Assembly (NCBI GenBank): GCA_028284665.1
Contig: JANQRG010000034.1
Location: forward strand, 34,404 to 98,403
DNA: 64,000 bases
Source of the DNA: Croceivirga sp.
Lineage (GTDB): Bacteria > Bacteroidota > Bacteroidia > Flavobacteriales > Flavobacteriaceae
Direction: 5' to 3'
This document shows positions 52,899-62,259 of this stretch, piece after piece. The notes below the pieces were generated by a model, which was not told the origin of the DNA, did no database searches, and saw only the letters and a program-made list of their open reading frames with translations. Each line of letters opens with the position of its first letter. Positions within the stretch are counted from its first letter, which is position 1. The translations under genes were made by a program, and so were the position numbers.

Positions 52899-53075
52899 CT
52901 ACTTTTTCGGTGGTGGATCATCTGTGGAACCCGTATTTCCAGTGTCGGCTTTTGTTTCCAAGGTAAGTTCATTCAAATCAAATAAAGCTTCCTCATTTTC
53001 AACAAGATCCTCCTGGGTGCAGGAAACGGCCCCTAGTGTCAGTAGGGCAATTAACATTACTGTAAACGATTTCAT
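52899..53075 (-). CDS. Small lipoprotein (58 aa)
   Basis: Short minus-strand gene read by hand: MKSFTVMLIALLTLGAVSC is a complete lipoprotein leader with lipobox GAVSC, followed by a polar, acidic mature part (TQEDLVENEEALFDLNELTL) ending in DDPPPKK. It is upstream of the TPR-kinase gene on the same strand, 101 bases away, and may be co-transcribed. Function unknown; it may modulate the kinase. Confidence 0.6.
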   Translation of the reverse strand: MKSFTVMLIALLTLGAVSCTQEDLVENEEALFDLNELTLETKADTGNTGSTDDPPPKK

Positions 53076-53473
53076 AGTTTTCGTTTTTAAATCGGTTATG
53101 AAATCGGCAGTACTGCACGGACCATCACTGCCGCTGATGGTCTGTGAAATGATTGCAAAAGCGCTTTAGGTTTTCCCGGTTATTCCCTTTCCCAAGACAT
53201 CATACATGCTTGCTAAAGGACTACGGTGAAATTTTTGGAAAAGTAAATCAGGGAACTAGGTGTCGCTATCCCCATTGATAGGGATTTCTTGCAGAAAAAC
53301 CCCAATTTTTTTACGGTTTTCCGTAATGGTATTGAGAAGTCAACTATTAATTTTCAGTGCCTCTTATTTCGAACTACTATTCTTTCCGCTACTTTGTCTT
53401 GGTTAAAATCCCCAGGGATGGGGATAGATAGTTCTATTCAGTAAAGATATTTTTGATCCTAAATTTTTGAGTG
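53076..53473. other. Dyad-rich control region between divergent units
   Basis: No gene. Elements: a strong hairpin GACCATCA (53120-53127)/TGATGGTC (53135-53142) extended by CAC/GTG; ATCCC (53268-53272)/GGGAT (53281-53285); the perfect TTACGG-TTTT-CCGTAA at 53311-53326; ATCCCC (53408-53413)/GGGGAT (53420-53425). It must carry promoters for the lipoprotein/kinase unit and the peptidase unit. Confidence 0.65.
53448..53455 (+). promoter_or_regulatory. -7 element of the peptidase unit
   Basis: TATTTTTG is a perfect TAnnTTTG match about 18 bases before the ATG at 53474. No TTG lies at the expected distance; the ATCCCC/GGGGAT dyad sits where an activator would bind. Confidence 0.5.
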
Positions 53474-54073
53474 ATGTCGATTCTATCTAATGCGAAGCGA
53501 ATCAGAATTGATTTGTCTGTTAAAATGACGAGTAGCTCATATAAAGGCTTGTCCATTAAACATGAAAGTCAAATCTATGATAATTGGTGTTGGGCGGCAT
53601 GTGGCGTAATGCTTCTGAACTACCATTTAGCTTTAGGCAACAGAACAAAACCTGTATCCCAATGCAACTTTGCATATACTCATAAAAAATTAGCACATAT
53701 AAAAAAAGATTTATGTGTTCCAAAGAATGAGAATTACAATGTAAGGATGCATTTTAAAGAAATGGAGTATACATTGGAATCAGGTTATTTTTCACAAAGC
53801 AGTAGCAAAATTGATTTTTATCTTCATCACGATAGCCATTTAGAAGACCATGTTGATTCCATAATCAACGATTATAAATTACCAATTCTGGCTTCATTAG
53901 AGAATTATCCGGATAGTCCAGGGGGTCACATGGTTGTGGTTTCAGGATATGAAACCAAGAGCAGAAAACTACACTTGCATGATCCGGACTTTGGTTTTAG
54001 AACAAGGTCTTTTAATAATTTTAAAACAAATTACCTGGGTAAAAGAGGTAAATGGCGGTATTCCTGGACGTAA
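53474..54073 (+). CDS. Papain-like cysteine peptidase (C39/C70-like)
   Basis: 199 residues from the ATG at 53474; the ATG at 53525 is an alternative. The active-site segments are ESQIYDNWCWAACGVMLLNY (Gln33 and catalytic Cys39), GGHMVVVSGYE (His152) and LHDPDFG (Asp170), the pattern of papain-like peptidases such as AvrRpt2 (C70) and C39-like enzymes. No signal peptide. It begins an AT-rich cassette with two orphan genes and could be an effector acting on another protein. Confidence 0.8.
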   Translation: MSILSNAKRIRIDLSVKMTSSSYKGLSIKHESQIYDNWCWAACGVMLLNYHLALGNRTKPVSQCNFAYTHKKLAHIKKDLCVPKNENYNVRMHFKEMEYTLESGYFSQSSSKIDFYLHHDSHLEDHVDSIINDYKLPILASLENYPDSPGGHMVVVSGYETKSRKLHLHDPDFGFRTRSFNNFKTNYLGKRGKWRYSWT

Positions 54074-54088
54074 AAACGATCAATTAGT

Positions 54089-54643
54089 ATGAGAATTAAT
54101 ACAGACGATATTGTAAGGGAGCTTCGAGCACTCCAATACATAAATTCCTTTAAGAAAAATACTGAGTGGTTTTTAATCGACTATGAGCTTTTTATTTGGG
54201 ATTTAATTTGGAAAGATTCAAGTTCATTGGAGAAGGCCTATGCCGGTGAACCTAAGTTTTGGGCTTATTTTTTAACGAGTTCGAGATCTCCGGATACCAT
54301 CCCGGATCTGATGATAACGTTGAAATATGATAATAATCAAGAAATAGAAATATTTGAAACATCTAAGCCGTTCAACATCCAGTTGTTATGGATAGGGTTG
54401 AAAAAGTTAGAAGAAAAGGGTTGCTTGAATCAAGTAGGTGTTGATTTATTTAGGTTTAATAATCTTGACTCGTTCTTTTTAAAATCAATCGTTGATGAAG
54501 ATGAGTATTACGTAGAAATTCCTACTCGCATTGGAGAGATTAATCCAGAGCAGTTTTCAAAATCCGAAATTATAACTTCTACTGATCAGTTTTTCGAAAA
54601 AATGAATAACAAAGAAGCTATAAAAGGTATTGTAATGAAATAA
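54089..54643 (+). CDS. Protein of unknown function
   Basis: 184 residues, no signal peptide or membrane segment. It is aromatic- and acid-rich in the N-terminal half (WFLIDYELFIWDLIWKDSS) with a soluble alpha/beta C-terminal half. I do not recognise the family. It lies 15 bases after the peptidase gene and 16 before the next one, so a single transcript is likely. Codons are AT-richer than in flanking genes. Confidence 0.6.
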   Translation: MRINTDDIVRELRALQYINSFKKNTEWFLIDYELFIWDLIWKDSSSLEKAYAGEPKFWAYFLTSSRSPDTIPDLMITLKYDNNQEIEIFETSKPFNIQLLWIGLKKLEEKGCLNQVGVDLFRFNNLDSFFLKSIVDEDEYYVEIPTRIGEINPEQFSKSEIITSTDQFFEKMNNKEAIKGIVMK

Positions 54644-54659
54644 TAACAAAATTTTTACC

Positions 54660-55328
54660 ATGCACGAAAACTTAAAAATGAAACTAGACCTGGTAGTAGA
54701 CAGCAAAGAACCTCCTACTTGGCAAGCTATTTCCGGAATTCAGAGATACGGAACTTTCTATATGATATATGCAAGATTTAAGGGCTATAAGCAGAAAACC
54801 ATTGGAAAACCCCCCTTACCGGTTCATATTTATACTTTTGATTTTAGAATACAAAATTTCTCGGGCCCAGTAACTTTTGGTTTGTCCACTGAAGACATCG
54901 AAATAAAATCAAATAAAACATATTTAGATGAAATTTCTAATAAGTATTCACCTGAAGTCTTCAAAAAGATTAGAGATACGGAAAACTGGCATTATCAACT
55001 AAATGTTAAAGTTTTACCCTTCTTTGTTAACCCCGAGTTACATGATGTAGAATTGAAATTCAAAGATAAAATTGAAGGAAAAGAATTAGATATACATCTT
55101 TATGATTTCATTTTGGAGGGAGGCCTCTACAATCCTAAAGATCTTGATGGGTCAAGATACATTGATCCCATGAGTTGGAGAAGGGATGGGGAAAATTGGC
55201 TTAAAAAAAGTTATAGGTTGGTAGATAAAAAATACAATCCAATACCAGATGGAGATGGAGTGGTAGATGGGCTTTGTTACCCAAGACGAGTAGATGTAAT
55301 CAAAAGTGATACTATGAAAAGTGAATAA
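54660..55328 (+). CDS. Protein of unknown function
   Basis: 222 residues, beta-rich and soluble (LPVHIYTFDFRIQNFSGPVTF, LNVKVLPFFVNPELHDVELKF), with a C-terminal NPIPDGDGVVDGLCYPRRVDVI-type segment resembling a short calcium-binding-like DGDGxxD loop. No family recognised. Its stop overlaps the GTG start of the sensor kinase by eight bases, tying it to that kinase and to the peptidase cassette. Confidence 0.6.
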   Translation: MHENLKMKLDLVVDSKEPPTWQAISGIQRYGTFYMIYARFKGYKQKTIGKPPLPVHIYTFDFRIQNFSGPVTFGLSTEDIEIKSNKTYLDEISNKYSPEVFKKIRDTENWHYQLNVKVLPFFVNPELHDVELKFKDKIEGKELDIHLYDFILEGGLYNPKDLDGSRYIDPMSWRRDGENWLKKSYRLVDKKYNPIPDGDGVVDGLCYPRRVDVIKSDTMKSE

Positions 55329-57192
55329 AAATATCCACTTTTTTATTGTGTTAACGGTATTTTCTATCTCTTGTCAATCACAAATTAAAAAAGCCTTTGT
55401 GTTAGAATCGGATAGACGCTTTTCTGAGATGGACCAGTTCGTCAATTCCATCAGTGATAACTATATTAGAAATGAATTACGAGTATATTTTAATTTTATC
55501 AAGAATGGCTATCTAGAAACAGCCTATGATACGACAATTAAACCTGAATTATCGCTGCGTTTAAAAAGCCTAAAACATCTTAACAGGGGACATTATTTTT
55601 ACTACAATTTTGAGAACAATATCAGAGCTTTACAGGAATATGAAAAGAGTTTGAAAATTTCTGAAAGTACGAAGGATTCTACATTTGTTTGTGCATCATT
55701 AAAATCAATACTGACCTTATTTACTTATTACGACAATCAATCTGATGATTTTCAATCATTTCAAAAGTACTTAGCAAAATACAATCATTTCGCCAACAAT
55801 AAACTTGAAAAAGAGCTTAGTTTGTTATTTAGATTTAGACTTTACCAGAGGCTTAGTGTAAAGGAAAACAAAGATGTTCACGCTATTAAGCAAGAAGTCA
55901 ACAAACTTCTTAGTAAATCAAAAGAAGAGTTTGTACTAGGAAACCTGTATATGCTCAATGCTTTTTATTTTGTAAGACATAGTAGAAATATAGATAGTGC
56001 AAACCACTATTTTGAAAGAGCTGTAAGGTTTTTGGATCCACCTGAAACGATCATTGAAAAAGAAAGAGTTTCAGCATACTACACAAGTATGGGAGCAATC
56101 AATGTAGAAAATCATGACTACAAAAAGGCATTAGAGTATCTAAATGTTCGCAAAGTAGACTTTTCAGGTCAGTTGGGTAAGTATGCTAGTAGATACAGAT
56201 CTTATTGGAAGTTTAAGGCTTTTGAATCTCTTGGAATAACAGATAGTTTGTGTTTTTATAAAAATGATTACTTGATGAACGAGTTGAGGTCAAATAAGGC
56301 AAAAAGCAGAGCACAAATAGCTGACTTGGATACCAAATATAGAACTGAAGAAAAAGAAAAACAGATTTTAATAGAACAACAACGAGTAAAAGAGCAGACA
56401 CAAAAGGCCAAAGCCAACCGCAATTGGCTTATAGTAGCAACTGTAGCCTTGTTGTTAGGGGCTGGAATCGCCTTACTCCTCCAAAAAAATACCACCAAAA
56501 AGCGGCAATTAGCGGAGCAGGAGGCGCTACTAAGGCAACAGCGGGTGGAGAATTTGTTAAAGAAGCAGGAGTTAGTCAGTATTGATGCCATGATCGCCGG
56601 GCAGGAAAAAGAGCGCCAACGCGTAGCCAATGAATTACATGACGACTTGGGCAGCCTTCTGGCCACGATCCAGCTCCATTTTGATAATGCCAGGATCTCC
56701 AAAAAAGACCCGGCACTTAAGAATGCGCAAAAGCTGCTGGAAAAAGCGTATCAAAAGGTGCGCGGGATAGCCCATCATAAAAACTCCGGGGTGATGAGTA
56801 ACCAGGGGCTGCTTCCTGCTATCCAAAAGATGGCTCGAACCATTTCGGAAACCAATGCGCTGGAAGTTACCGTGGAGGACTTCGGTCTCGGGGAACGTAT
56901 GGAAAATTCATTGGAGCTGATGATCTTCCGAATGGTCCAGGAATTGGTGGCCAATGCGATCAAGCATGCCAAAGCTACTAACGTAGACATTCACCTAACG
57001 CAACATGATAAGAGCCTAAACATTATTGTAGCCGATAACGGAAAGGGGTTTGATCGTACGAAACTGGGCCCGGATCCCACAGGGATTGGGCTTACCAATG
57101 TGGAAAAACGGGTAGAACACCTCGAAGGTAGCTTTACCATAGACAGCGTTTTGGGAAAAGGCACCTCCATCTTAATTGATATCCCGGTATGA
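55321..57192 (+). CDS. TPR-type sensor histidine kinase, possible mosaic gene
   Basis: 623 residues, GTG start at 55321. An N-terminal leader with SISC lipobox precedes TPR-like repeats, a coiled segment (EEKEKQILIEQQRVKEQTQK), a TM helix (LIVATVALLLGAGIALLL), HisKA_3 (RQRVANELHDDLGSLLATIQ) and an ATPase domain (MVQELVANAIKHAKATNVDI, IVADNGKGFDRTK, GIGLTNVEKRVEHLEGS). The first two-thirds are AT-rich like the upstream cassette, whereas the region after about 56400 returns to the background composition, suggesting a domain swap. It overlaps the regulator gene as ATGA. Confidence 0.88.
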   Translation: MNKNIHFFIVLTVFSISCQSQIKKAFVLESDRRFSEMDQFVNSISDNYIRNELRVYFNFIKNGYLETAYDTTIKPELSLRLKSLKHLNRGHYFYYNFENNIRALQEYEKSLKISESTKDSTFVCASLKSILTLFTYYDNQSDDFQSFQKYLAKYNHFANNKLEKELSLLFRFRLYQRLSVKENKDVHAIKQEVNKLLSKSKEEFVLGNLYMLNAFYFVRHSRNIDSANHYFERAVRFLDPPETIIEKERVSAYYTSMGAINVENHDYKKALEYLNVRKVDFSGQLGKYASRYRSYWKFKAFESLGITDSLCFYKNDYLMNELRSNKAKSRAQIADLDTKYRTEEKEKQILIEQQRVKEQTQKAKANRNWLIVATVALLLGAGIALLLQKNTTKKRQLAEQEALLRQQRVENLLKKQELVSIDAMIAGQEKERQRVANELHDDLGSLLATIQLHFDNARISKKDPALKNAQKLLEKAYQKVRGIAHHKNSGVMSNQGLLPAIQKMARTISETNALEVTVEDFGLGERMENSLELMIFRMVQELVANAIKHAKATNVDIHLTQHDKSLNIIVADNGKGFDRTKLGPDPTGIGLTNVEKRVEHLEGSFTIDSVLGKGTSILIDIPV

Positions 57193-57806
57193 GGATCACG
57201 GTAGCTATAGCCGAAGACCACCAGGCACTGATCGATGGGATCAAGTCCTATGTGCGCTATGAGGAGGATATCAGCATTATTGGAACGGCAAATCATGGAG
57301 AGGAGCTGCTTAAACTAGTACGCCTCAAGCAACCCAAGGTCGTGCTTTGCGACATCCGTATGCCTAGACTAGATGGAATTGAAGCCACAAGAATTATCCT
57401 AAAGGAATTTCCCTACACCAAAGTAGTAGCTTTTACCATGTTTGATCAGGAAGAAGCGGTACAGCAAATGCTGGCTGCCGGCGCAAAAGGCTATATCTTA
57501 AAGAATAGCAGTCTGGAGGTGGTGCTGGAAGCGATTCGAACTGTAGCTTCTGGAAAACCCTATTACGATAAAAAGATTCACCTGCCCCATGCCGAAAAGA
57601 ATAGCTCCAAAAGTGTCTTGTCTTCCCGAGAGCGGGAGATCCTGCAATTGATTGCCAAAGGCCATACCTCCCACCAAATCGCAGACCAACTCTTTATCGG
57701 TAAAAGCACGGTAGACACCCATCGCAAAAACATGATCCGGAAGCTGGGGTTAAATGGGGCAGGGGAGTTGTTGCGCTATGCGGTGGAGAAGAAGTATGAG
57801 TTTTAA
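57189..57806 (+). CDS. NarL/LuxR-family response regulator
   Basis: 205 residues. The receiver shows VAIAEDHQALIDG, phosphoacceptor Asp in VVLCDIRMPRLDG, Thr in VVAFTMFDQE and Lys in GYILKNSS. The LuxR helix-turn-helix is complete: LSSREREILQLIAKGHTSHQIA and LFIGKSTVDTHRKNMIRKL. Its start overlaps the kinase stop (ATGA), so the pair is translationally coupled. Confidence 0.93.
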   Translation: MRITVAIAEDHQALIDGIKSYVRYEEDISIIGTANHGEELLKLVRLKQPKVVLCDIRMPRLDGIEATRIILKEFPYTKVVAFTMFDQEEAVQQMLAAGAKGYILKNSSLEVVLEAIRTVASGKPYYDKKIHLPHAEKNSSKSVLSSREREILQLIAKGHTSHQIADQLFIGKSTVDTHRKNMIRKLGLNGAGELLRYAVEKKYEF

Positions 57807-57868
57807 AATCCCTAGGAATGGGAGGCTAGTAAAATTGTTAATTGGCAAAAGCATTTCCCTGAAATTCA

Positions 57869-58479
57869 TCACATCATCTTCCCCTCCTTTTCATACTCCT
57901 TCGCAATTCCTGAGAGCAGATGGTGGTAGGAGACTTCCAATTCTCCGGCGTTTAAGGTCTGTAAGCAGGCATATTGAATAATGTTGATGATATTTGCTCC
58001 ATTGATCTCATAGGTTTTGGAGATGATCTCCAGGTCTATGCTAGTAGACAACGAGAGATGTTCCAGGAGATTTTTTTGCCACAGTTCCAGGTCCTGGACG
58101 GCTGAAGGAATTTTAAATTCGATGATGGATTGAAAGCGACTGGTAAATGCCGCATCAATATTGCTTTTGAGATTGGAAGCTAGAATGACCAAACCAGAAT
58201 GATTTTCTATCCGTTGTAACAGGTAGGAAACCTCCTGGTTGGCATATTTGTCATGAGCGTCTCGGGTGGTGGTGCGTTTCCCAAAAATGGAGTCGGCCTC
58301 ATCAAAAAAGAGGATCCAATCCTTGTTTTTAGCCTTGTCAAAGAGTTTGGAAAGGTTCTTTTCCGTCTCTCCAATATACTTGGACACCACCAGGGAGAGG
58401 TCAATGCGGTAGACATCCCGCTAGGTGTATTTCCCAGTAGGGTGGCGGTTAGCGTCTTACCTGTACCGGGCTATAGAAA
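57869..58479 (-). pseudogene. Decayed AAA ATPase gene
   Basis: The intact 3-prime part reads VVSKYIGETEKNLSKLFDKA, WILFFDEADSIFGKR (Walker B) and SGLVILASNLKSNIDAAFTSRF (sensor 1, arginine finger), typical AAA ATPase. Upstream in the same direction a TAG (58421-58423) interrupts the frame, and a frameshift near 58430-58436 separates it from a Walker A remnant encoding PGTGKTLTATLLG (58453-58470). The residue before the P-loop is also a stop. The N-terminal half is missing. These lesions show that the gene is no longer functional. Confidence 0.85.
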
Positions 58480-58998
58480 GGTATTCAATTACTAGCCTTA
58501 TCAGAAGAATAATGTATAACAGGTAGTCAAATCTGTACAGATGACGATATGGTTTTGTACGCTAAATAAGAATACAAGGTGAAGGAAGTCTTAGCGAGGA
58601 TAGCCCTATTACAAGGCCGTACTAAAGGTATGAATTTGATTTAGTGGCTTTGTAGGTAAAGCCTTTGCGATTTGATTGATTTCATCAAAGACAGCTATCC
58701 CTCAAGTACCGTCTTTATGGTAGTTAACATATTACATCCCCAAGCCCTTCTAAGCCGAAAAGCTCCCTGCAGTTCGTGCTTTGACACCTTGTCTATTATA
58801 CTATCTCTTAGAAAACAACCCCCATTAGGTTCCATAAGCATGTGCTGATATCTCAATATCCTGTTCAAATGCATAATCATGAACTATGGTTGCCCTGCCG
58901 GGATCAACTTGGATTTTATCCCCGGGAAAGGTATATCCGCGTCTGGGTGTTTAGCATGGATATTAGGGTGCATAGGACGTAGTTCGTAGTTAACGATT
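58480..58998. other. Gene-free, apparently degenerate interval
   Basis: About 520 bases between the AAA remnant and the permease gene. The only open frame of note (58695-58880, minus) has no recognisable features. The missing N-terminal half of the AAA gene is not found here; it may have been replaced by unrelated DNA. No RNA gene or insertion-sequence end was recognised. Confidence 0.5.
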
Positions 58999-61413
58999 TT
59001 ACTCCCTCCTCAGATTCTTCATGGGATCTATCAACGCAGATGAAACCGCTTGGAAACTTACCGTTAGCAATGCGACTAGTAAAGCGATGGAGCCTGACAG
59101 GAGGTAGATGTTCCAACCGATGTTGATACGGAATGCATAATCCTGTATCCACCTGCTCATCAGAAAACCTCCTAAAGGAATTCCGATGACCACTGCCACC
59201 AGGACAATTTTCATGAAATTTATGCTGAGCAGGGTATAGATATCCCTGAACGTCGCTCCTAAGACAATCCTTACACTGATCTCCTTTTTTCGTTGTTCCG
59301 CTAAATATGTGGATAAGGCCAGCAGTCCCAGGCAAGCAATAATAAGAGCGACTAAGGTGAAACCGTCCAGAATTTTGGCCCTTTGCTTTATGTCGTGATG
59401 CATCTGGGCATATCTTGCATCCAGAAAGGAGTATCGTAGATCTTGATTGGGTATAAACTCGTTCCAGATAGTGTCAACATTGCGTATTACGCTTTCCATG
59501 TCATTGGTATTGATCCTTACCAGTACCATATTTTTTTCGCGTCCCAGTACCATGGCCAAAGGGCGAATGACATCCTTAAGATTGGTGAAGTGAAAATCCT
59601 CCACAACCCCTATAATAGTATAATAAGTCCTACAGTGCACGCGCTTGCCAATTGGGTTTGTGAATCCTAATGCTTTTACCATACTCCGGTTGATAATGAT
59701 CGAGTTGACACTATCGCTTGCGATTTCCCTTGAGAACTTACGTCCATCCACGAGACGCAATCCCAGTGTCTCTATATAATCGTAGTCAGTCCACCACAAT
59801 TGAGCATCTACACCATTATACCTATTGGAGGGATCCATAACCTTAAACGGCATCTGGTTTCTTTTGGTCCCCTCAACCGGTAGAAAACCGCTAGCCGATA
59901 CATTAGTAACCTCACTGATTGCATTTATCCTTTGTTTAAATGTTTCCAATCTATCCCCGATTTCTTGGGTTCCTGATACGATCAATACCTGTTCTTTGTC
60001 ATAGCCAAGATTTTTGTTCAGTATATAGTTACTTTGCTTATGAACGGTAATTACGCATAGTATCAATACCACCGAAGTGGCAAACTGCAAAACTACCAGG
60101 GACGTACGTAAAAAGGATTTTTCGGAGGTTGGGGGTGTTCCCTTTAAGGTGACACTTGGTTTAAAGGAGGAAAGATAAAAAGCTGGATAAAGCCCCGCTA
60201 TGAAACCTATTACTACTGTACTAAGGATAAGGACAGGGATCAGCCATAGATCGTCATACCCGATTTCTATGTTCCTATCGGCAATCGAATTAAATAACGG
60301 TAGAATGGCTATTGTGATTAGTACTGCAAAGCAAAATGCTATGAAGCAAAGAATTATGGATTCAGAGAGGAATTGTACTATTTGTTGTTGCCTGGAGGAT
60401 CCCAAAGTCTTTTTTACCCCTATTTCTTTTGCTCTTTTACCTGCCTTGGCAGTGGACAGATTCACGAAATTGATACACGCCAGAATAAGTATGAAAACCG
60501 CTATGGCGGAAAACAGGTATACAAACTGTATATCACCATGGGAAAAAGTATCAAAAACTATTCCACTTCTAAGATGAATGTCCTTGACACTTTGCAACTT
60601 GAAATTTAAACTCCTCACAAATTCACCATTAGCCTCTCCTGTGCTGGCAAATGTCGGATTATAATAGGTTTCCTTGAGTCCCTGTATTTTGTCCTCCAAC
60701 CCTTTTGGTTGAATCGATGGTTGGGTCCTTATATAGGTAAAAAAATTATGCGGCATCCATGAATGTTCCTCTCCCGGGTACAACTCCTTGCCTTTCAAAG
60801 TGAAAATGAAGTCCAAATCCAGGTGCGAATTACTTGGAAACGCCTTGAACACCCCCTTGACCACCTTGGGATTTTCATAATCGTTGTCAACGACCATGAT
60901 TGAATTAATAACCTCCCGGTTGGAAAAATATTTCTCAGCCACCCGATCTGAGATTATCAAAGTATTGGGTGTGGTAAGGGCGTTCCTTACATCGCCGTCG
61001 ATCAATTTTACTTCCAGTATTTCCAGTAAACTATTATCCCCATATGCAAATTTTTCCTCAAATTCATTTTTAGCACTCTGTGCTTCCCTTACCTCAATAC
61101 CTCCTGTGCCGGAAAGGTCCCTTAACAACAGCCTTCCCGTCAAATCAATTTCAGAATATGTTTCCTTCAGGACACTCGCTGCCGGGGCAGGAGTCATTGC
61201 ATCTGCCCTATTTGTTCCGTTCATGTCATAATATCTAACCAACCGAAAAATATTATCCTTATTGGAATAGTGGCTGTCATAGCTAAGTTCACTTTTAACA
61301 AATAAGACAATGAGCAGGCAGCTACTCAGGCCGATGGAAAGGCCGAATATGTTGATGAATGAAAAAACCTTATCCTTTTTTACGTTCCTCCAGGCAAAAA
61401 TCAAATTCTTCAT
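58999..61413 (-). CDS. MacB/FtsX-type ABC transporter permease
   Basis: 804 residues with two copies of the MacB periplasmic core and FtsX-like modules: TM helix (FINIFGLSIGLSSCLLIVLFV), periplasmic domain, three helices with AGKRAKEIGVKKTLGSSRQQ, a central TM (FLRTSLVVLQFATSVVLILC), second periplasmic domain and three final helices with AEQRKKEISVRIVLGATFRD. This duplicated layout is common in Bacteroidetes and usually pairs with an ATPase; none is adjacent, so it may share one encoded elsewhere. Export of a small peptide, antibiotic or lipoprotein is the usual role. Confidence 0.92.
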   Translation of the reverse strand: MKNLIFAWRNVKKDKVFSFINIFGLSIGLSSCLLIVLFVKSELSYDSHYSNKDNIFRLVRYYDMNGTNRADAMTPAPAASVLKETYSEIDLTGRLLLRDLSGTGGIEVREAQSAKNEFEEKFAYGDNSLLEILEVKLIDGDVRNALTTPNTLIISDRVAEKYFSNREVINSIMVVDNDYENPKVVKGVFKAFPSNSHLDLDFIFTLKGKELYPGEEHSWMPHNFFTYIRTQPSIQPKGLEDKIQGLKETYYNPTFASTGEANGEFVRSLNFKLQSVKDIHLRSGIVFDTFSHGDIQFVYLFSAIAVFILILACINFVNLSTAKAGKRAKEIGVKKTLGSSRQQQIVQFLSESIILCFIAFCFAVLITIAILPLFNSIADRNIEIGYDDLWLIPVLILSTVVIGFIAGLYPAFYLSSFKPSVTLKGTPPTSEKSFLRTSLVVLQFATSVVLILCVITVHKQSNYILNKNLGYDKEQVLIVSGTQEIGDRLETFKQRINAISEVTNVSASGFLPVEGTKRNQMPFKVMDPSNRYNGVDAQLWWTDYDYIETLGLRLVDGRKFSREIASDSVNSIIINRSMVKALGFTNPIGKRVHCRTYYTIIGVVEDFHFTNLKDVIRPLAMVLGREKNMVLVRINTNDMESVIRNVDTIWNEFIPNQDLRYSFLDARYAQMHHDIKQRAKILDGFTLVALIIACLGLLALSTYLAEQRKKEISVRIVLGATFRDIYTLLSINFMKIVLVAVVIGIPLGGFLMSRWIQDYAFRINIGWNIYLLSGSIALLVALLTVSFQAVSSALIDPMKNLRRE

Positions 61414-62259
61414 GTCTTCTTAATTTGGTGTACCAACATGATCCCAACAAGATGTCACATATATAAATACTTAACTATCAATTTTTGCAATTAAAAATCT
61501 ATTTAACGCGCAAAGGTTTTGGGCAAAATCTGGATATGTTATCTAAGTATATTTTGCAGCTTGTTTTGCTTTCACTTTTGGTTTTCTATCGAATGGGTTT
61601 TGCACGGGTCATTCATCACCTCAATTATCGCTATGCTAATTTCCCAATCACACGCCTAATAATAATTGGATTCCTCCTTTTCTCGAATTCTAACCATAAA
61701 TAATGAACACTCCAGCTCCCAACGTATTCTTGCTGTTGGTTACGAGCCAACCTACAAACCGCTGCTATCCAGGTGTTCATCAAAATGAAATTAGAAATGG
61801 ATGTCCTGTCCTTCCCTTTTGCATTATTCGTTAAAAGCTGTTAAAATAACGTAGTTGCTCTTAAAAACATCTCCTGATTTGTAAAATCAATAGTTGATTA
61901 TCCGCGGTTCGTTTGAAATTAACCTCTTTAATTGATGACCTTCAAGGTGCATTTAGATTAAATAGAAAAGGAACATCCCTCAAGAATAAAATAATACGTT
62001 AGAATTCCGGAGGCGGCCGTGATGAAACACTGTTTGATTTAGCGCTTTTGTTTTTTGGGAATGTTGTCTAGCCCATCAAAATCTGAAAATGAAAGCCTTT
62101 GGCCTTCACAACTTCTGGCAATACAATTTGTATTGAAACTGCCGATGTAAGCACTAAATAAAAAAATGAAGAGCACATAAAGGTCACTGCTAAAACCAAG
62201 AATTAATGCAAGTTAATCCGTAATTGAAGACTATAGGAAATCGTTATCCATAATCCAAA
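61414..62259. other. Long gene-free interval
   Basis: 846 bases. A 72-codon frame at 61485-61703 lacks a leader or motif and is rejected. A nested inverted-repeat element lies at 61703-61780. Around 61990-62060 short frames end quickly at stops (for example one reading GGRDETLFDLALLFFGN), which might be the relic of a gene. Otherwise nothing is recognised. Confidence 0.5.
61703..61780. repeat. Nested inverted-repeat element
   Basis: ATGAACAC (61703-61710) and its exact complement GTGTTCAT (61773-61780) bound a 78-base segment that contains a second hairpin, GTTGG...CCAAC. It could fold as a structured RNA or single-stranded DNA hairpin. Confidence 0.45.

Noticed and set aside
58695..58880. 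61-codon minus-strand frame near the AAA pseudogene
   Set aside because: No recognisable motif, leader or helix; likely chance.
61485..61703. 72-codon frame in the long gap
   Set aside because: One hydrophobic stretch but no leader structure or coupling; composition like non-coding DNA.
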